Notes: generated by a model from the sequence alone, not told the origin. DNA of 64,000 nucleotides from Ignavibacteria bacterium (GCA_016844745.1 JAERMQ010000021.1:56090-120089), one strand, 5' to 3'. Counted from the first letter of the stretch, positions 26,528-36,500 are shown. A program made the numbers and translations.

Positions 26528-26667
26528 AAAGCTATTAATTAAAAAAAACAAAAGAATACATGAACAATAATTATAAACAATATTTTTACAAATTATTTCG
26601 AATTTCAAAAAATAAGCGTAAATTACATTTTTATAATTATTCTTAAATGTGAAAAAGGGGTATAAAA

Positions 26668-27840
26668 ATGAAATCGGTTATTTTATCAGCAGCAAGAACA
26701 CCAATCGGCGCCTTCATGGGAGGTCTGTCGTCATTTTCTGCACCTAAATTAGGCGCTGTGGCAATCAAAGAAGCAGTTAAACGTGCAGGTGTTGCCGGCG
26801 AAGATATTTGCGAAGTTATAATGGGCAATGTGCTCACAGCGGGCATTGGACAGGCTCCTGCGCGGCAGGCATCTATTTATTCAGGTTTACCGACCTCAGT
26901 CGAATGTATAACAATTAACAAAGTATGCGGAAGCGGCTTAAAAGCAGTCATGCTTGCCGACCAGGCAATCCGTTGCGGCGATGCGGAAACCGTTGTTGCC
27001 GGAGGTATGGAATCCATGACCAATGCACCTTATATCCTATTCCAAGCGAGAACCGGCTATCGTATGGGGCATGGCGAAGTTGTCGATTCCATGATTCATG
27101 ACGGGCTTTGGGATTGCTACAAATCCATCCACATGGGCATTGCAGGCGAGCTTTGCGCTTCGGAATATCAATTATCACGCACGGAGCAGGATGAATATGC
27201 AATTATGAGTTATACCCGCGCATTGGATGCCCAGAAAAACGGCTGGTTTGCAAACGAGATTGTCCCTGTAGTAATAGCCGATAGAAAGGGCGATATTACC
27301 ATAGTTCAAGATGAAGAGCCCGAGAAAATCAAATTCGATAAAGTACCTTCATTGAAACCGGTATTCCAGAAGGATGGGACGGTAACTGCAGCAAATGCGT
27401 CTTCCATCGATGATGGCGCAGCAGCACTCGTCGTTACCTCAGAAGACAATGCAAAAGCTAAAGGATTAAAGCCTATTGCACGCATTATTGCTCATTCTTC
27501 ATTTGCACATGAACCGGATTGGTTTACGACAGCCCCGGCTGATGCAATCAAGAGAGTTGTTACAAAAGCCGGAATGAAGTTGGAGGATATAGATTTATTC
27601 GAAGTGAATGAAGCTTTCTCCGTTGTGCCGATGGTAACGAAAAAGCTAATCGGCATTCCTTACGAAAAGATGAATATTCATGGCGGAGCAGTCTCATTGG
27701 GACATCCGATAGGAGCATCCGGCGCACGCATTCTCACTACACTTATTTATGCATTGCAGAAGACCGGCGGTAAGTACGGAATTGCATCGCTCTGCATTGG
27801 CGGCGGCGAAGCAAATGCTATGATAATTGAGATGTTATAA
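26668..27840 (+). CDS. Acetyl-CoA acetyltransferase (thiolase)
   Basis: This 390-residue enzyme joins two acetyl-CoA molecules or does the reverse. The nucleophilic cysteine is C87 (NKVCGSGLKAV), the catalytic histidine is H346 (GHPIGASGAR) and the second cysteine is C376 (CIGGGEANAM); the NEAF motif (VNEAFSVVP) is also present. Length and motifs match biosynthetic-type thiolases (AtoB/ThlA). A strong AAGGGG precedes the ATG. No other beta-oxidation gene is adjacent, though an acyl-CoA dehydrogenase lies 14 kb away. Direction in the cell (degradation or synthesis) is not clear from context. Confidence 0.93.
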   Translation: MKSVILSAARTPIGAFMGGLSSFSAPKLGAVAIKEAVKRAGVAGEDICEVIMGNVLTAGIGQAPARQASIYSGLPTSVECITINKVCGSGLKAVMLADQAIRCGDAETVVAGGMESMTNAPYILFQARTGYRMGHGEVVDSMIHDGLWDCYKSIHMGIAGELCASEYQLSRTEQDEYAIMSYTRALDAQKNGWFANEIVPVVIADRKGDITIVQDEEPEKIKFDKVPSLKPVFQKDGTVTAANASSIDDGAAALVVTSEDNAKAKGLKPIARIIAHSSFAHEPDWFTTAPADAIKRVVTKAGMKLEDIDLFEVNEAFSVVPMVTKKLIGIPYEKMNIHGGAVSLGHPIGASGARILTTLIYALQKTGGKYGIASLCIGGGEANAMIIEML

Positions 27841-27854
27841 AAATAATTTTCTTT

Positions 27855-27897
27855 AAATCACTCATCCGATGACTCCCAGTCATCGGATGAGTGATTT
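27855..27897 (+). terminator. 20-base perfect hairpin after the thiolase gene
   Basis: AAATCACTCATCCGATGACT pairs perfectly with its inverse around a CCC loop, 14 bases after the stop codon. The A/T ends of the stem give short T runs in both directions, so it can work as a terminator on either strand. Confidence 0.8.
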
Positions 27898-28023
27898 TAT
27901 CACTTTTTGTCACTTTTTATTACATAATTTCGATTAATTGTTAATTGTTAATGAAAAATCAGGTTAATCATTTAATCAGGTTAATCCAGGTCAGACATCA
28001 TTTACTATTTTTTACTACTTTTT

Positions 28024-28236
28024 ACTATGGATTTTCGTTTTTTCATAGCTGAACAGACAGGGATGTCTATTCTACCATTTTTATTCTCATTGACCATTGG
28101 TTACTACTTTTTACTACATTTTACTATGGATTTTCGTTTTTTCATAGCTGAACAGACAAGGATGTCTATTCTTCCATTTTATTCTCATTGACCATCGGTT
28201 ACTACTTTTTACTACATTTTACTATGGATTTTCGTT
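28024..28236. repeat. 98/99-base tandem repeat, two copies plus a piece
   Basis: ACTATGGATTTTCGTTTTTT begins units at 28024, 28123 and 28221. The two full units differ at only a few positions. Short TTTACTAC strings surround them. The gap 27841-28505 holds this array and the hairpin; no gene was recognised. Confidence 0.85.
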
Positions 28237-28505
28237 TTTTTCAAATATTTATTTTACCTAAACTACTTTCACCAATTTTTACCACTTTTCTATGTTTTTA
28301 TACGCTTTTCTACACTTTTTTATTTTTATCTCATTTTCAAATTGCTTCCCGAACTTCAAAGAACTCGCCAATGCAAAGTTAATCGAAGAAAAAGTATTAG
28401 CTTAAAAATGATTTTAAAAGGATTTATAAAAAAGAAGTATGAGGTCTGGGTTTGGGATACTTCAAAACCCAAAATCCAAAACCCCATACCCAAAACCCAA
28501 GCTGG

Positions 28506-29723
28506 TCAATGCACCACAACAAACTGCTTCGTAACAGCGCCGGCGGGCGTCTGCAGAACACAGAAATACACGCCGGAAGGAAATGCCGAAACGTCAAGCT
28601 CGGAGGTGAACTGCCCTGCTGCGTGGCTCTGGCTGCTGACGGGAACGGCAACCTCCTCCCCGAAGATGTTTGTAATTGCGATTTTGATAATATTTGTGTA
28701 TGACGCTGAATAACGGATTTGGGCTGCGACAGTGGCTGGGCTTGGAGTAATGTCAATAGTTAATTTATCTGCTGCCAAACCCGTTTCTTCTGCTTTTGTA
28801 TCCCTTCTAAAAGCGCGTAGCTTAGGGTAATCCTTGCCTTCGTCTATATACCAGACATTTTTGAAATCCCAGCCTCTATAGGATGATTGTTTCATCATAT
28901 CTTCTGTTGATAAACCTTTAGCACGATCATCTATATTGTTTTTTATGGTATCATTTATTCCAGTTGTTTCAATATCCCAATAACAATAATTTCCATGTTC
29001 TGTAGCACCGAACGCACACACCTTACCCAAACTAATTGCTTTTCCGGTTGTATAACAGAATTCTGCCGGTGTGAAATATTTTTCCCAGCTAAAACAAAAC
29101 GAAGCAACTAAATAATCATTCTTATTGAATAAATTTTTTATAAAGCAAGTTGAATAGCAGTTTCTAATATTAGAATTATTAACAAAACCGCAAAATCCTG
29201 CACCCCTTTGTTCATCCGATTTACCGGTTATAGTAATTATCCCAGTTGTATAACATTCTTCAATTATATCATTTTCAGAATTACCACAAAAACCTCCAAC
29301 ATTTCCCAAGCCTGTTATGTCGCAATTTTCAAGACCCACCCTCCTAATTTTTGATGTTGCACAATTTCCAAACAGACCAATTAACCCAGCTTTTGGAAAA
29401 TTCATATACAAATTGCGAATTATATAACCTTGGCCATCAAAATGTCCACCAAAATCCCCAATTGGGACAAAGCCCATTGGTTCATCAGGCGTTGTTGAAT
29501 CTTGGTCATGGTCTAATATATTCCAATTTCTTGTTTCTGTTGCATCAATATCGTTCATAAGAATAAAATATTTTTCGAATTTTACTAATTTATCTACTTC
29601 CTGGAGTTCCAAAATTGTTGTTATCTGGTAGGGATCCGTTTTACTTCCGCTGCCTTTTAATTTAATGGCATGGGAATATGAAGTGAAAAGTACAAATAAA
29701 ATTGTATATATTAATATTTTCAT
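28506..29723 (-). CDS. Secreted GLUG-motif-like protein with T9SS sorting domain
   Basis: This 405-residue protein has a signal peptide (1-19, ending SHA), then GSGSKTDPYQI, a start found in many surface proteins with GLUG or pectate-lyase-like repeats, and repeats such as VGGFCGNSENDIIEECYTTG that resemble GLUG units. The final 80 residues (IDITPSPATVAAQIRYSAS to KQFVVVH) are a T9SS type A sorting domain. It is a paralogue of the next gene (29837); the sorting-domain DNA is almost the same in both and more GC-rich than the rest. The function is probably adhesion or surface structure, which is inference. Confidence 0.82.
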   Translation of the reverse strand: MKILIYTILFVLFTSYSHAIKLKGSGSKTDPYQITTILELQEVDKLVKFEKYFILMNDIDATETRNWNILDHDQDSTTPDEPMGFVPIGDFGGHFDGQGYIIRNLYMNFPKAGLIGLFGNCATSKIRRVGLENCDITGLGNVGGFCGNSENDIIEECYTTGIITITGKSDEQRGAGFCGFVNNSNIRNCYSTCFIKNLFNKNDYLVASFCFSWEKYFTPAEFCYTTGKAISLGKVCAFGATEHGNYCYWDIETTGINDTIKNNIDDRAKGLSTEDMMKQSSYRGWDFKNVWYIDEGKDYPKLRAFRRDTKAEETGLAADKLTIDITPSPATVAAQIRYSASYTNIIKIAITNIFGEEVAVPVSSQSHAAGQFTSELDVSAFPSGVYFCVLQTPAGAVTKQFVVVH

Positions 29724-29836
29724 TGCATTTTCATTTTTAAATATAATACTTATTTTTCAATAACAATTAGTTTTTTTCCCTACAGTCAAAAACCTATACC
29801 TAAAACCCCATACCCAAAACCCTATACCCTTGCCGG

Positions 29837-31087
29837 TTAATGCACAACTACAAACTGCTTCGATACAGCGCCGGCGGGCGTCTGCAGCACACAGAAATAC
29901 ACGCCGGAAGGAAATGCCGAAACGTCAAGCTCTGACGAAAACTGCCCGGCTTCGTGGTTCTGGCTGCTGACGGGAACGGCAACCTCCTCGCCGTAGATGT
30001 TTGTAATTGTGATTTTTATAATATTGGAATATGGCGCTGAATAACGGATTTGGGCTTTTGAATTTGCTGGGCTTGGAGTAATATCCATTGTTTGTATTCG
30101 AGTAGCCAAATCATCTTGCGTAACTGATATTGGAGGTGTTGTGTCAGAGCATTTTTTGAATGCTCTTAGTTTTGGGTAATCCTTGCCTTCATCTATGCAC
30201 CAAATATTTTGGAAATCAAAACCATAATAAGACTTTGATAATTTCATATCAGCAGTACAATAGCCCTTTTGTTTCAAATACCCCCATTTGAATATTGTTG
30301 AATCAGGGATACCTGTAGTTTCAACATCCCAATAGACATATTGCCCACGATGATTAAATGCGGAAATGCGGGACAATTTATCTAAATCAATTTTATTTAT
30401 ATTTAGCTTACCGGTAATATATGAATTCTTTACACAATCATTATTAGAACCGAGTATGCAAGTTGAAAATCCGGTAACTTCATGTTCTTTTGAATTTGTA
30501 TTTACAATCAGGTTTATATCACATGTTGAAAAACAATTAATCATCACTCCGCCATTTAAACTACAAAAGCCGCCAGGAGAAGCGCCATCTGTAATTTTAC
30601 ATGTAAGAGTTCCTGTAGTATAACATTCACTAATATATGAGTTGTAATTCATAGCACAAAACGTCGCAGCACGATCGCCACTTGTTATTTCACAATTTTC
30701 AAGACCAAGTTTTTTTATTTCACTATCAATAAGTACTTTAAAAAGACCGCTTGCACCATCAAAAGGATTATTAATATATAAATTTCTAATAATATGACCA
30801 TCACCGTTTATTAAACCACTAAAAGAAATTGGGTCAAATCCCATTGGCACGTCTGGAGTCTTAAGATTGCCGTCATGGTCGCCTACATTCCAATTCCTTG
30901 TTTCGGAAGCATCTATATCATTCATTAAAATAAAATACTTATCACTATAATAGTATTGTAATGATTGAAAATCCTTAATTGTATAAATTTGATATGGGTC
31001 AACTTTTGTACCGCTGCCTTTTAAATTAATGGCATAAGAATTTGAAGCAAATAGTACGACTATAATTGTATATACTATAATTTTCAT
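29837..31087 (-). CDS. Secreted GLUG-motif-like protein with T9SS sorting domain, paralogue
   Basis: This 416-residue protein has the same plan as its neighbour: signal peptide ending NSYA, the opening GSGTKVDPYQI, the shared FILMNDIDASETRNWN, then GLUG-like repeats, and the same sorting domain (MDITPSPANSKAQIRYSAP to VVVH). ATG 31087 is preferred over an upstream GTG because an AAGAGGTG ribosome site sits six bases before it. The body has diverged more than the sorting domain. The 25-base gap to the gene upstream (31112) suggests they are transcribed together. Role unknown, likely surface-exposed. Confidence 0.82.
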   Translation of the reverse strand: MKIIVYTIIVVLFASNSYAINLKGSGTKVDPYQIYTIKDFQSLQYYYSDKYFILMNDIDASETRNWNVGDHDGNLKTPDVPMGFDPISFSGLINGDGHIIRNLYINNPFDGASGLFKVLIDSEIKKLGLENCEITSGDRAATFCAMNYNSYISECYTTGTLTCKITDGASPGGFCSLNGGVMINCFSTCDINLIVNTNSKEHEVTGFSTCILGSNNDCVKNSYITGKLNINKIDLDKLSRISAFNHRGQYVYWDVETTGIPDSTIFKWGYLKQKGYCTADMKLSKSYYGFDFQNIWCIDEGKDYPKLRAFKKCSDTTPPISVTQDDLATRIQTMDITPSPANSKAQIRYSAPYSNIIKITITNIYGEEVAVPVSSQNHEAGQFSSELDVSAFPSGVYFCVLQTPAGAVSKQFVVVH

Positions 31088-31111
31088 TATAATCACCTCT
31101 TAATATTATAA

Positions 31112-33223
31112 TTATTTTTCAATAACGATTAGTTTAGTATCATTAATTTCCTTTGATTCACCAAATTCATCAATAAAATACGCATTGGCTGCCAATAAGT
31201 ATGAGCCGGAAATGATATTTTGTAAATCTATTGCAATTTCCTCGTAATTATTCACAGAAATCTCTTTAATTATCTCACCTTTTAATGAAATTAATGAAAG
31301 GTTAATTCTACAGTCCTTATTATAATTAATAATTTTTGAATTGATAACAATTTTATTATAAGATGGATTTGGATTTATGAATAATTGAAGTTGATATGCA
31401 TTTAATTTAGAATTATTTAAATGCACAGAACCATCAATTTCCGGAATTACACTAACTTTTGGAACAGATTGGATTTCTTCCCAAGGTATTTGACAACCGG
31501 TTTTTACAAAAACATGAATTTTAGAACCATATTCAGCATGAAAGCCGGGCTTTAAATTTATTTTATGACTTTTCATAGGCGCAACAAAAAAATCTATTGA
31601 CTCGTTGTAAGGAATTATTATATCGCCGGCTGTAGTAATTACCCTCCCTATGCAGCAATATTTATTTGGATTCTCATCATCAGGCTCATGTATATCATTA
31701 ACAGATAAGGAACTTAAAATTTTTGTACTTTTCCAAAATCTATGTTGTGTAGTTGGATATTGGTAGGGATTATCTCTTTTTGAATGTAAAACAAGCGGAC
31801 CAGTATTACCCCATTTTGATATTATTTTATAAGAGGGAAAATAAGGGTAATAAATTCCTGAATGTCCCCAATCATAAGTTATTTTTTCCCATTGATTGTC
31901 ATTACTGTCTGTTAGAATATAGTCAAAATTTTTATTATTATCGTAATCATCATAACTAATATAATGTAAATATTTCGGATCTGACATACCACCGGCGCCT
32001 GTTATTCCACCTTCCATAAAATGCCAGGCTAAATGATGACAATTGAAATTACCCCAATTTGATTGATGCCATGTTGAATCCTGATTATAAATTACTTCTA
32101 CATCAGAAAATAAAGGGTCTCCTTTGCAAACAACCCAAAAATCATTGCCGTTTAAATAAATAGATTTTATGTCTAATTCTTCTTGTGTACTAATATCACC
32201 TCTAACTTCATAAGGTTCCCAAGGAGAAGATAAAGAATTTTTGTTAAGCCTGTATATACCATGAAGGTCGCTGGCAACCCAAAAATACTCAATAGTGGAA
32301 AGAGTAAATAACTTCATTGAGTTTATTGTATAATAAAAGGTAGTTGTATAATTTTTCGGTAAACTATTATTATATTCAGTCCAATTATTACCATTATAAC
32401 GCCAAAATCCATTTTGTCTTGTACCAACATAAATGTTATCTCCTTCCTTAATAATAGCAGTAATACTGCCGCAATAATTATATGGATCCGGTACCGTTGA
32501 CCAAGAATCCCCGCCATCTGTTGAAAATTGCAATCCATTATTTTCAGTTCCTATATAAATTCTATTATTAATATTATCCCATATAATTGTATTAGAATTA
32601 ATATATGATGGTCTTATTTGTACCCAAATATTCCCGGCATCTGTTGATTTAAATACACCATGATTTGTTGCCATATATTGGGAACTGTAACCATCATAAA
32701 TGATGCAATTTACTATACAACCAGATTCGGATTGAACCCAGGAAGTTCCTTCGTCAGATGATTTGAATATTCCATTGTTTGTACAGGCAAACCAACCATA
32801 AGATTCAATTAATAAGTTGTTAATTTTTTGACCGTTTAAGGCATGACGAGTATCATGATGTAGCCAATTTATTTTACCTGAATTGTAAAATGGTGTATAA
32901 TACAATCCATCGTCTTCGGTTCCATAGAATAATAGATTATTGAAAACATTCATACAAGTTCCATGCCTGCTTAATAAGTGATTATTTTTTTCTATAAAGG
33001 TATTCCCTTCTGTATTCATTTTTAATAAACCGCCTCTATATAAAAAAAGCTGAACACTATATTCAACATCATCAGCGGTCCATTCTTTATTAGAAATAGT
33101 GTTATAATTAATAGGTTGATGACAGAAAGGGGTCTTATAAAGAACTGTATTGTTTGCTAAACAAATTAATATGTTTAGAATTTGAGTCAAAAAAATAATT
33201 ATTATTATTTTAAAATTTTTCAT
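31112..33223 (-). CDS. Secreted beta-propeller (BNR/Asp-box) protein with T9SS-like C-terminus
   Basis: This 703-residue protein has a signal peptide (1-23). Three Asp-box motifs of the S-x-D-x-G-x-x-W type (SSDEGTSW, STDAGNIW, STDGGDSW) mark a sortilin/BNR-like propeller in the first half. The region near 540-600 (IPYNESIDFFVAPMKSHKI, LKPGFHAEYGSKIHVF) matches the segment often found before sorting domains in this phylum ('3-coathanger stack' type). The last 90 residues, from LQLFINPNPSYNKIVI, are a T9SS type A domain. No enzymatic residues are identified; Asp-boxes alone do not show glycosidase activity. Confidence 0.8.
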   Translation of the reverse strand: MKNFKIIIIIFLTQILNILICLANNTVLYKTPFCHQPINYNTISNKEWTADDVEYSVQLFLYRGGLLKMNTEGNTFIEKNNHLLSRHGTCMNVFNNLLFYGTEDDGLYYTPFYNSGKINWLHHDTRHALNGQKINNLLIESYGWFACTNNGIFKSSDEGTSWVQSESGCIVNCIIYDGYSSQYMATNHGVFKSTDAGNIWVQIRPSYINSNTIIWDNINNRIYIGTENNGLQFSTDGGDSWSTVPDPYNYCGSITAIIKEGDNIYVGTRQNGFWRYNGNNWTEYNNSLPKNYTTTFYYTINSMKLFTLSTIEYFWVASDLHGIYRLNKNSLSSPWEPYEVRGDISTQEELDIKSIYLNGNDFWVVCKGDPLFSDVEVIYNQDSTWHQSNWGNFNCHHLAWHFMEGGITGAGGMSDPKYLHYISYDDYDNNKNFDYILTDSNDNQWEKITYDWGHSGIYYPYFPSYKIISKWGNTGPLVLHSKRDNPYQYPTTQHRFWKSTKILSSLSVNDIHEPDDENPNKYCCIGRVITTAGDIIIPYNESIDFFVAPMKSHKINLKPGFHAEYGSKIHVFVKTGCQIPWEEIQSVPKVSVIPEIDGSVHLNNSKLNAYQLQLFINPNPSYNKIVINSKIINYNKDCRINLSLISLKGEIIKEISVNNYEEIAIDLQNIISGSYLLAANAYFIDEFGESKEINDTKLIVIEK

Positions 33224-33239
33224 ATTTCCTCCTGCTTCT

Positions 33240-33929
33240 TTATCTGTTTCTAAATCGAATAGCTTCGTAAATTATTTTAGTAGTCGTTGCTTCTGTCGGT
33301 ATTCCGCAGTTTTCGCTGAAAGACTTAATCTCAACGTCGCTATCAATTATATTCCGGTAATAATTATTATCGAGATGCGAAATCAGACGAATCATCAGAA
33401 AAGTGCTTGTAGTCATGGATTTCATGCTGAGAAAACACTTCTTAGTCGTCCTATTGTTTAATTTATCCAGACAGTTGCCTAACATTTCATTTTTAACTGC
33501 TTTATCCAATTTTATCAAAATGTCCGGATGCGAAAGAATGATTTCGAGAATAATTTCCCTCGTGTAATTAAGTTTAGTGCTGTCCTGTAGATAATACTGA
33601 TATAAAAGAAATGGCAAATCGTTCCTTTTCAGCATATCATCCAAACCGTTGAAAATATCTTTCATTCTGTTAATGCCGTCTATGCAGTCATCGTATAAAA
33701 TCAAATTCTGAATGAAAGGGAATTCAAAAACTGATTCAATTAAATCGAGCGAAGGCATACGGTTCAATATTGAATCAGGTATGTTGCAAAGCTTAACCTT
33801 ACCAACGTAGGTTTTTTGTTCTTTCCATTTGCTATTACCTGGGCGCATCGGATAACGATAAGGCTTGCAATCTGCTATCTCAAAGGAAATCACAGATATA
33901 AATAACAAGAATAAAATTTTTGTTTTCAT
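33240..33929 (-). CDS. Secreted protein of unknown function
   Basis: This 229-residue protein has a signal peptide (MKTKILFLLFISVISFEIADC). The cysteine at position 21 could be a lipoprotein site, but the preceding residues are a poor lipobox. The remainder is helical and charged, without a recognised domain or T9SS tail. ATG 33929 has AGGGAG ahead of it and is preferred; the in-frame ATG at 33944 overlaps the stop of the upstream gene. Position suggests co-expression with the tail-fiber-like gene upstream and the propeller gene downstream (gap 17 bases). Confidence 0.65.
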   Translation of the reverse strand: MKTKILFLLFISVISFEIADCKPYRYPMRPGNSKWKEQKTYVGKVKLCNIPDSILNRMPSLDLIESVFEFPFIQNLILYDDCIDGINRMKDIFNGLDDMLKRNDLPFLLYQYYLQDSTKLNYTREIILEIILSHPDILIKLDKAVKNEMLGNCLDKLNNRTTKKCFLSMKSMTTSTFLMIRLISHLDNNYYRNIIDSDVEIKSFSENCGIPTEATTTKIIYEAIRFRNR

Positions 33930-33940
33930 TTTTCTCCCTG

Positions 33941-35346
33941 TCATTTCTTTTCCAATTGTTTAATTCTATTGCCCAGCTCATTATTCTGCTTTTTAAGTTC
34001 AATAACATATAACGTCAGTTCTTCAACTTTCTTTAATAATTGCACCTGCATCTCCCCGACATTGAGACCTTTGTCTTTTACTTCAGATGCTGAAGGCATA
34101 TCAGGCAGATGTCCCAGTTCATCAATCTTTTTTTCAAGCTCTAAAATTCCAATGGGTTTATAATTTTTATCGAAAACATAATCCGGATATGCCCAATTTA
34201 GATAAGTTACAATTATGTCTTTTGCGGCAACCTGACCATCAACAGAAAGTCGATAATTACATTCCGGGGGTAATGCAGTCGTGTAATAAGCGATTCCAAT
34301 TCTTACATTCCCCTCTACACAAAGTTTTTGTCCTAATAAAGAAGTAGTACCAATTCCAACATTCCCGTCATCCTGAACAATTAATGAATTTACACCGGCA
34401 CTATTATTTATTTTCAAAGAATTTGTTGTGCCATTATCAGTTAATCCCCGTATTGTAAATCTGGAATTATTATCCGGTAATGTTCCGAAGCCTAATACTG
34501 CTTTACCATCATAGCCATTATTATTATTAAATTGTATTCGCATACCATTCCAACCTTCTGAGCCGACTTCCGTATAGGTAACATCATCGGTTTCCAGCCC
34601 GGGTTTTACTAAAAGCAAATCAATTCCGCCAAATTTATTGTCATTTAAATGATTATAAAATTTAAGAATGGAACCGGGCTGATTAGGATGTAATCGCCTT
34701 TCCACATTATCCGCAATTGAATAAACACCGTTCCCTATAAATGGATCGTCTTCGGGCGAAATGCCGGAATGAAATGTTAAAGTTCGTCCTATATGAAGTT
34801 CTTCTGTTGGGTTTTCCTGGTGAATACCAACTCCTTTAAATTCTATTGTCATTCTCTCCAAGTCTGGTGCAGGAAATTCTTCTGTGGGGGGTTGTAATGA
34901 GAATCTAATTTTTCCCTGACTCCTATTTGCTAAAATCAAATCCGGCTTTTCAGTAGTATTATTAGGTTTTGCAACCTGTAATACCATATCACCAACTGAT
35001 ACATTTGGAATAAAAGTATAAAAGCCACCTGGATTATTAGTATTCTGACCACTGCCTATTATTGATAAGTGTCCAAAGAATTCACCGGGTTGGCCATGAT
35101 AAATCAACTTCATTGCCGGGTCATTGCATGACTGGCAGGTTACATCATCATAACCATGAATTTCAAAAGGCTTCACAAGTGGTTGAGGAGTGCCATTTTT
35201 GTTGGATTGAATACCTATTCTATTTTGGTATTGATCGGTGTTGTCTAGACATGATGTTTTCCAAAATGTATTAGCGCAGGGCGGCGGGTCTGTAGCTAAA
35301 ACCTGCCCCCCCCCCCCATTAAACTAATTAATGATTTCTTAAACAT
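33941..35346 (-). CDS. Tail-fiber-like surface protein, frame broken at a poly-G tract in the signal peptide
   Basis: From ATG 35346 (AAGGAG five bases upstream) the frame reads MFKKSLISLM, enters a run of 12 G bases and hits a stop within a few codons. One base more or two fewer would join it to the long frame that opens at the end of the tract (QVLATDPPPC...) and runs 455 codons to 33941 without a stop. The body is beta-rich with VGIGT near residue 320; the C-terminus (PDYVFDKNYK, LGHLPDMPSASEV, then a coiled coil ending KQLEKK) is the pattern of Bacteroidota tail-fiber/collar-like surface proteins. A GTG at 35176 could start a version without a signal peptide. The tract is either a phase-variation switch or a sequencing slip. 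Confidence 0.75.
35306..35317 (-). repeat. 12-base poly-G tract within the coding start
   Basis: Twelve uninterrupted C on the plus strand (G on the coding strand) lie 30 bases into the gene starting at 35346. It is by far the longest G/C homopolymer in an AT-rich window and decides the reading frame. Confidence 0.95.
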
Positions 35347-35621
35347 AAAAACTCCTTATAAATTCTTTGTCAAAACCTGTTAGTTAAATATTTTATTTTT
35401 AGCAAATAAATCTGACAATTTTTATTTTGAACTTAAAGTTTTTTATCTTTTGCCGAGCTATAAGTTCTATTTTTTGAAAACCTTTTTATAAAATGCAATT
35501 TCAATTTACAAATAATAAACAAATAAAACAAGAAAAAGTTACATTTTGTTGAAAAATAATTTTTTGAGTATTGATGTCAATAATCCGGAAAGTTTCGGAA
35601 CCGGCTTGAATCCTTGTTTTA

Positions 35622-35741
35622 AACCTTTGTGCTACTTTGTGTCTTCACCTCTGTGCCCTTTGTGTTAAAAAAAAGTCTTTAAGAACAAAAGAAATTTTAC
35701 CACAAAGGACACAAAGTAAAATCACAAAGGAACACTAAGGG
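35622..35741. repeat. CACAAAG inverted-repeat element (family H)
   Basis: A left block of CTTTGTG-type words (35622-35665) is mirrored by ACCACAAAGGACACAAAG-type words (35699-35741). The right arm reaches into the end of truB and provides its last codons and stop. The remainder of the gap 35347-35721 is AT-rich with no gene. Confidence 0.8.
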
Positions 35742-36450
35742 AAGAATTTTTCATTTCGATAAAATCTTCTATTTTCAAGGCTGCTTCTACTTTGTATTCG
35801 CCGATAGAAGTGCGCCGTAGTTCCGATAAATAGCCACCACAGCTTAACATTGCTCCTAAATCACGAGCTAATGAACGAATATATGTACCGGTTGAACATT
35901 CCGCTTCAAATCGTACGAAGGGCATTGAATAATCCAGAATATCGAAACGGTAAACTTCAACTTCTTTCGGCAACGGCTGTACATCAATATTTTTGCGGGC
36001 AAGCTCGTAGAGCCGCCTTCCGCCGATTTTCTTAGCTGAAAATACTGGCGGAATCTGCTGCAATTTTCCAATAAATGATGGTGCAGCTTCTATGATTTGT
36101 TTTATATCAATTTGAGAAATGTCGGTAATTTTTTCTTCCTCAGATTCGGTATCCAATGTTTTAGTTACCGCTCCCAGCCTGATTATACCTGTATATACTT
36201 TTTTATATTCATTATATGATGAAATCTTTTTCGTAGAACGTCCGAAGCAAAGAATCAGCAAGCCAGTTGCAAATGGGTCTAAAGTGCCTGTATGCCCTAC
36301 TTTTTTAATTCCGGTCAAATTCCGAAGCTTGGCAACAACATCGAAAGAAGTCCATCCTGCAGGTTTATCTACCAAAGCTTCGCAACCTTCTTCCGGTGCG
36401 TATTGCAGCCAATCTGAAAAAGAAAGAGCGGTATTTTTTGATAGAAGCAT
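35722..36450 (-). CDS. truB: tRNA pseudouridine(55) synthase TruB
   Basis: This 242-residue enzyme makes pseudouridine 55 in the T-loop of tRNA. The catalytic aspartate is D58 in GHTGTLDPFATG; DKPAGWTSFDVV before it and the TGTYIRSLARDLG motif near residue 190 are also typical. ATG 36450 is used; an in-frame TTG lies 15 bases upstream. It is the last gene of the nusA-infB-rbfA-truB series, but a 300-base gap with a large inverted repeat separates it from rbfA. The last residues (SSLSVPL) are encoded by a dispersed repeat, so the natural C-terminus was altered. There is no PUA domain. Confidence 0.93.
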   Translation of the reverse strand: MLLSKNTALSFSDWLQYAPEEGCEALVDKPAGWTSFDVVAKLRNLTGIKKVGHTGTLDPFATGLLILCFGRSTKKISSYNEYKKVYTGIIRLGAVTKTLDTESEEEKITDISQIDIKQIIEAAPSFIGKLQQIPPVFSAKKIGGRRLYELARKNIDVQPLPKEVEVYRFDILDYSMPFVRFEAECSTGTYIRSLARDLGAMLSCGGYLSELRRTSIGEYKVEAALKIEDFIEMKNSSLSVPL

Positions 36451-36500
36451 TTTTTTTAAGAACAATTTGAGAAAGTAAACCTATTTTCGAATTAGAAACT

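Noticed and set aside
28345..28404. Possible 20-codon tail of a lost gene (FKELANAKLIEEKVLA)
   Set aside because: Short, without a recognisable family or upstream continuation; could be chance.
28342..28713. A 123-codon plus-strand gene downstream of the thiolase
   Set aside because: It lies mostly opposite the T9SS sorting domain of the gene at 28506 and has no family features; it is a shadow of that GC-rich segment.
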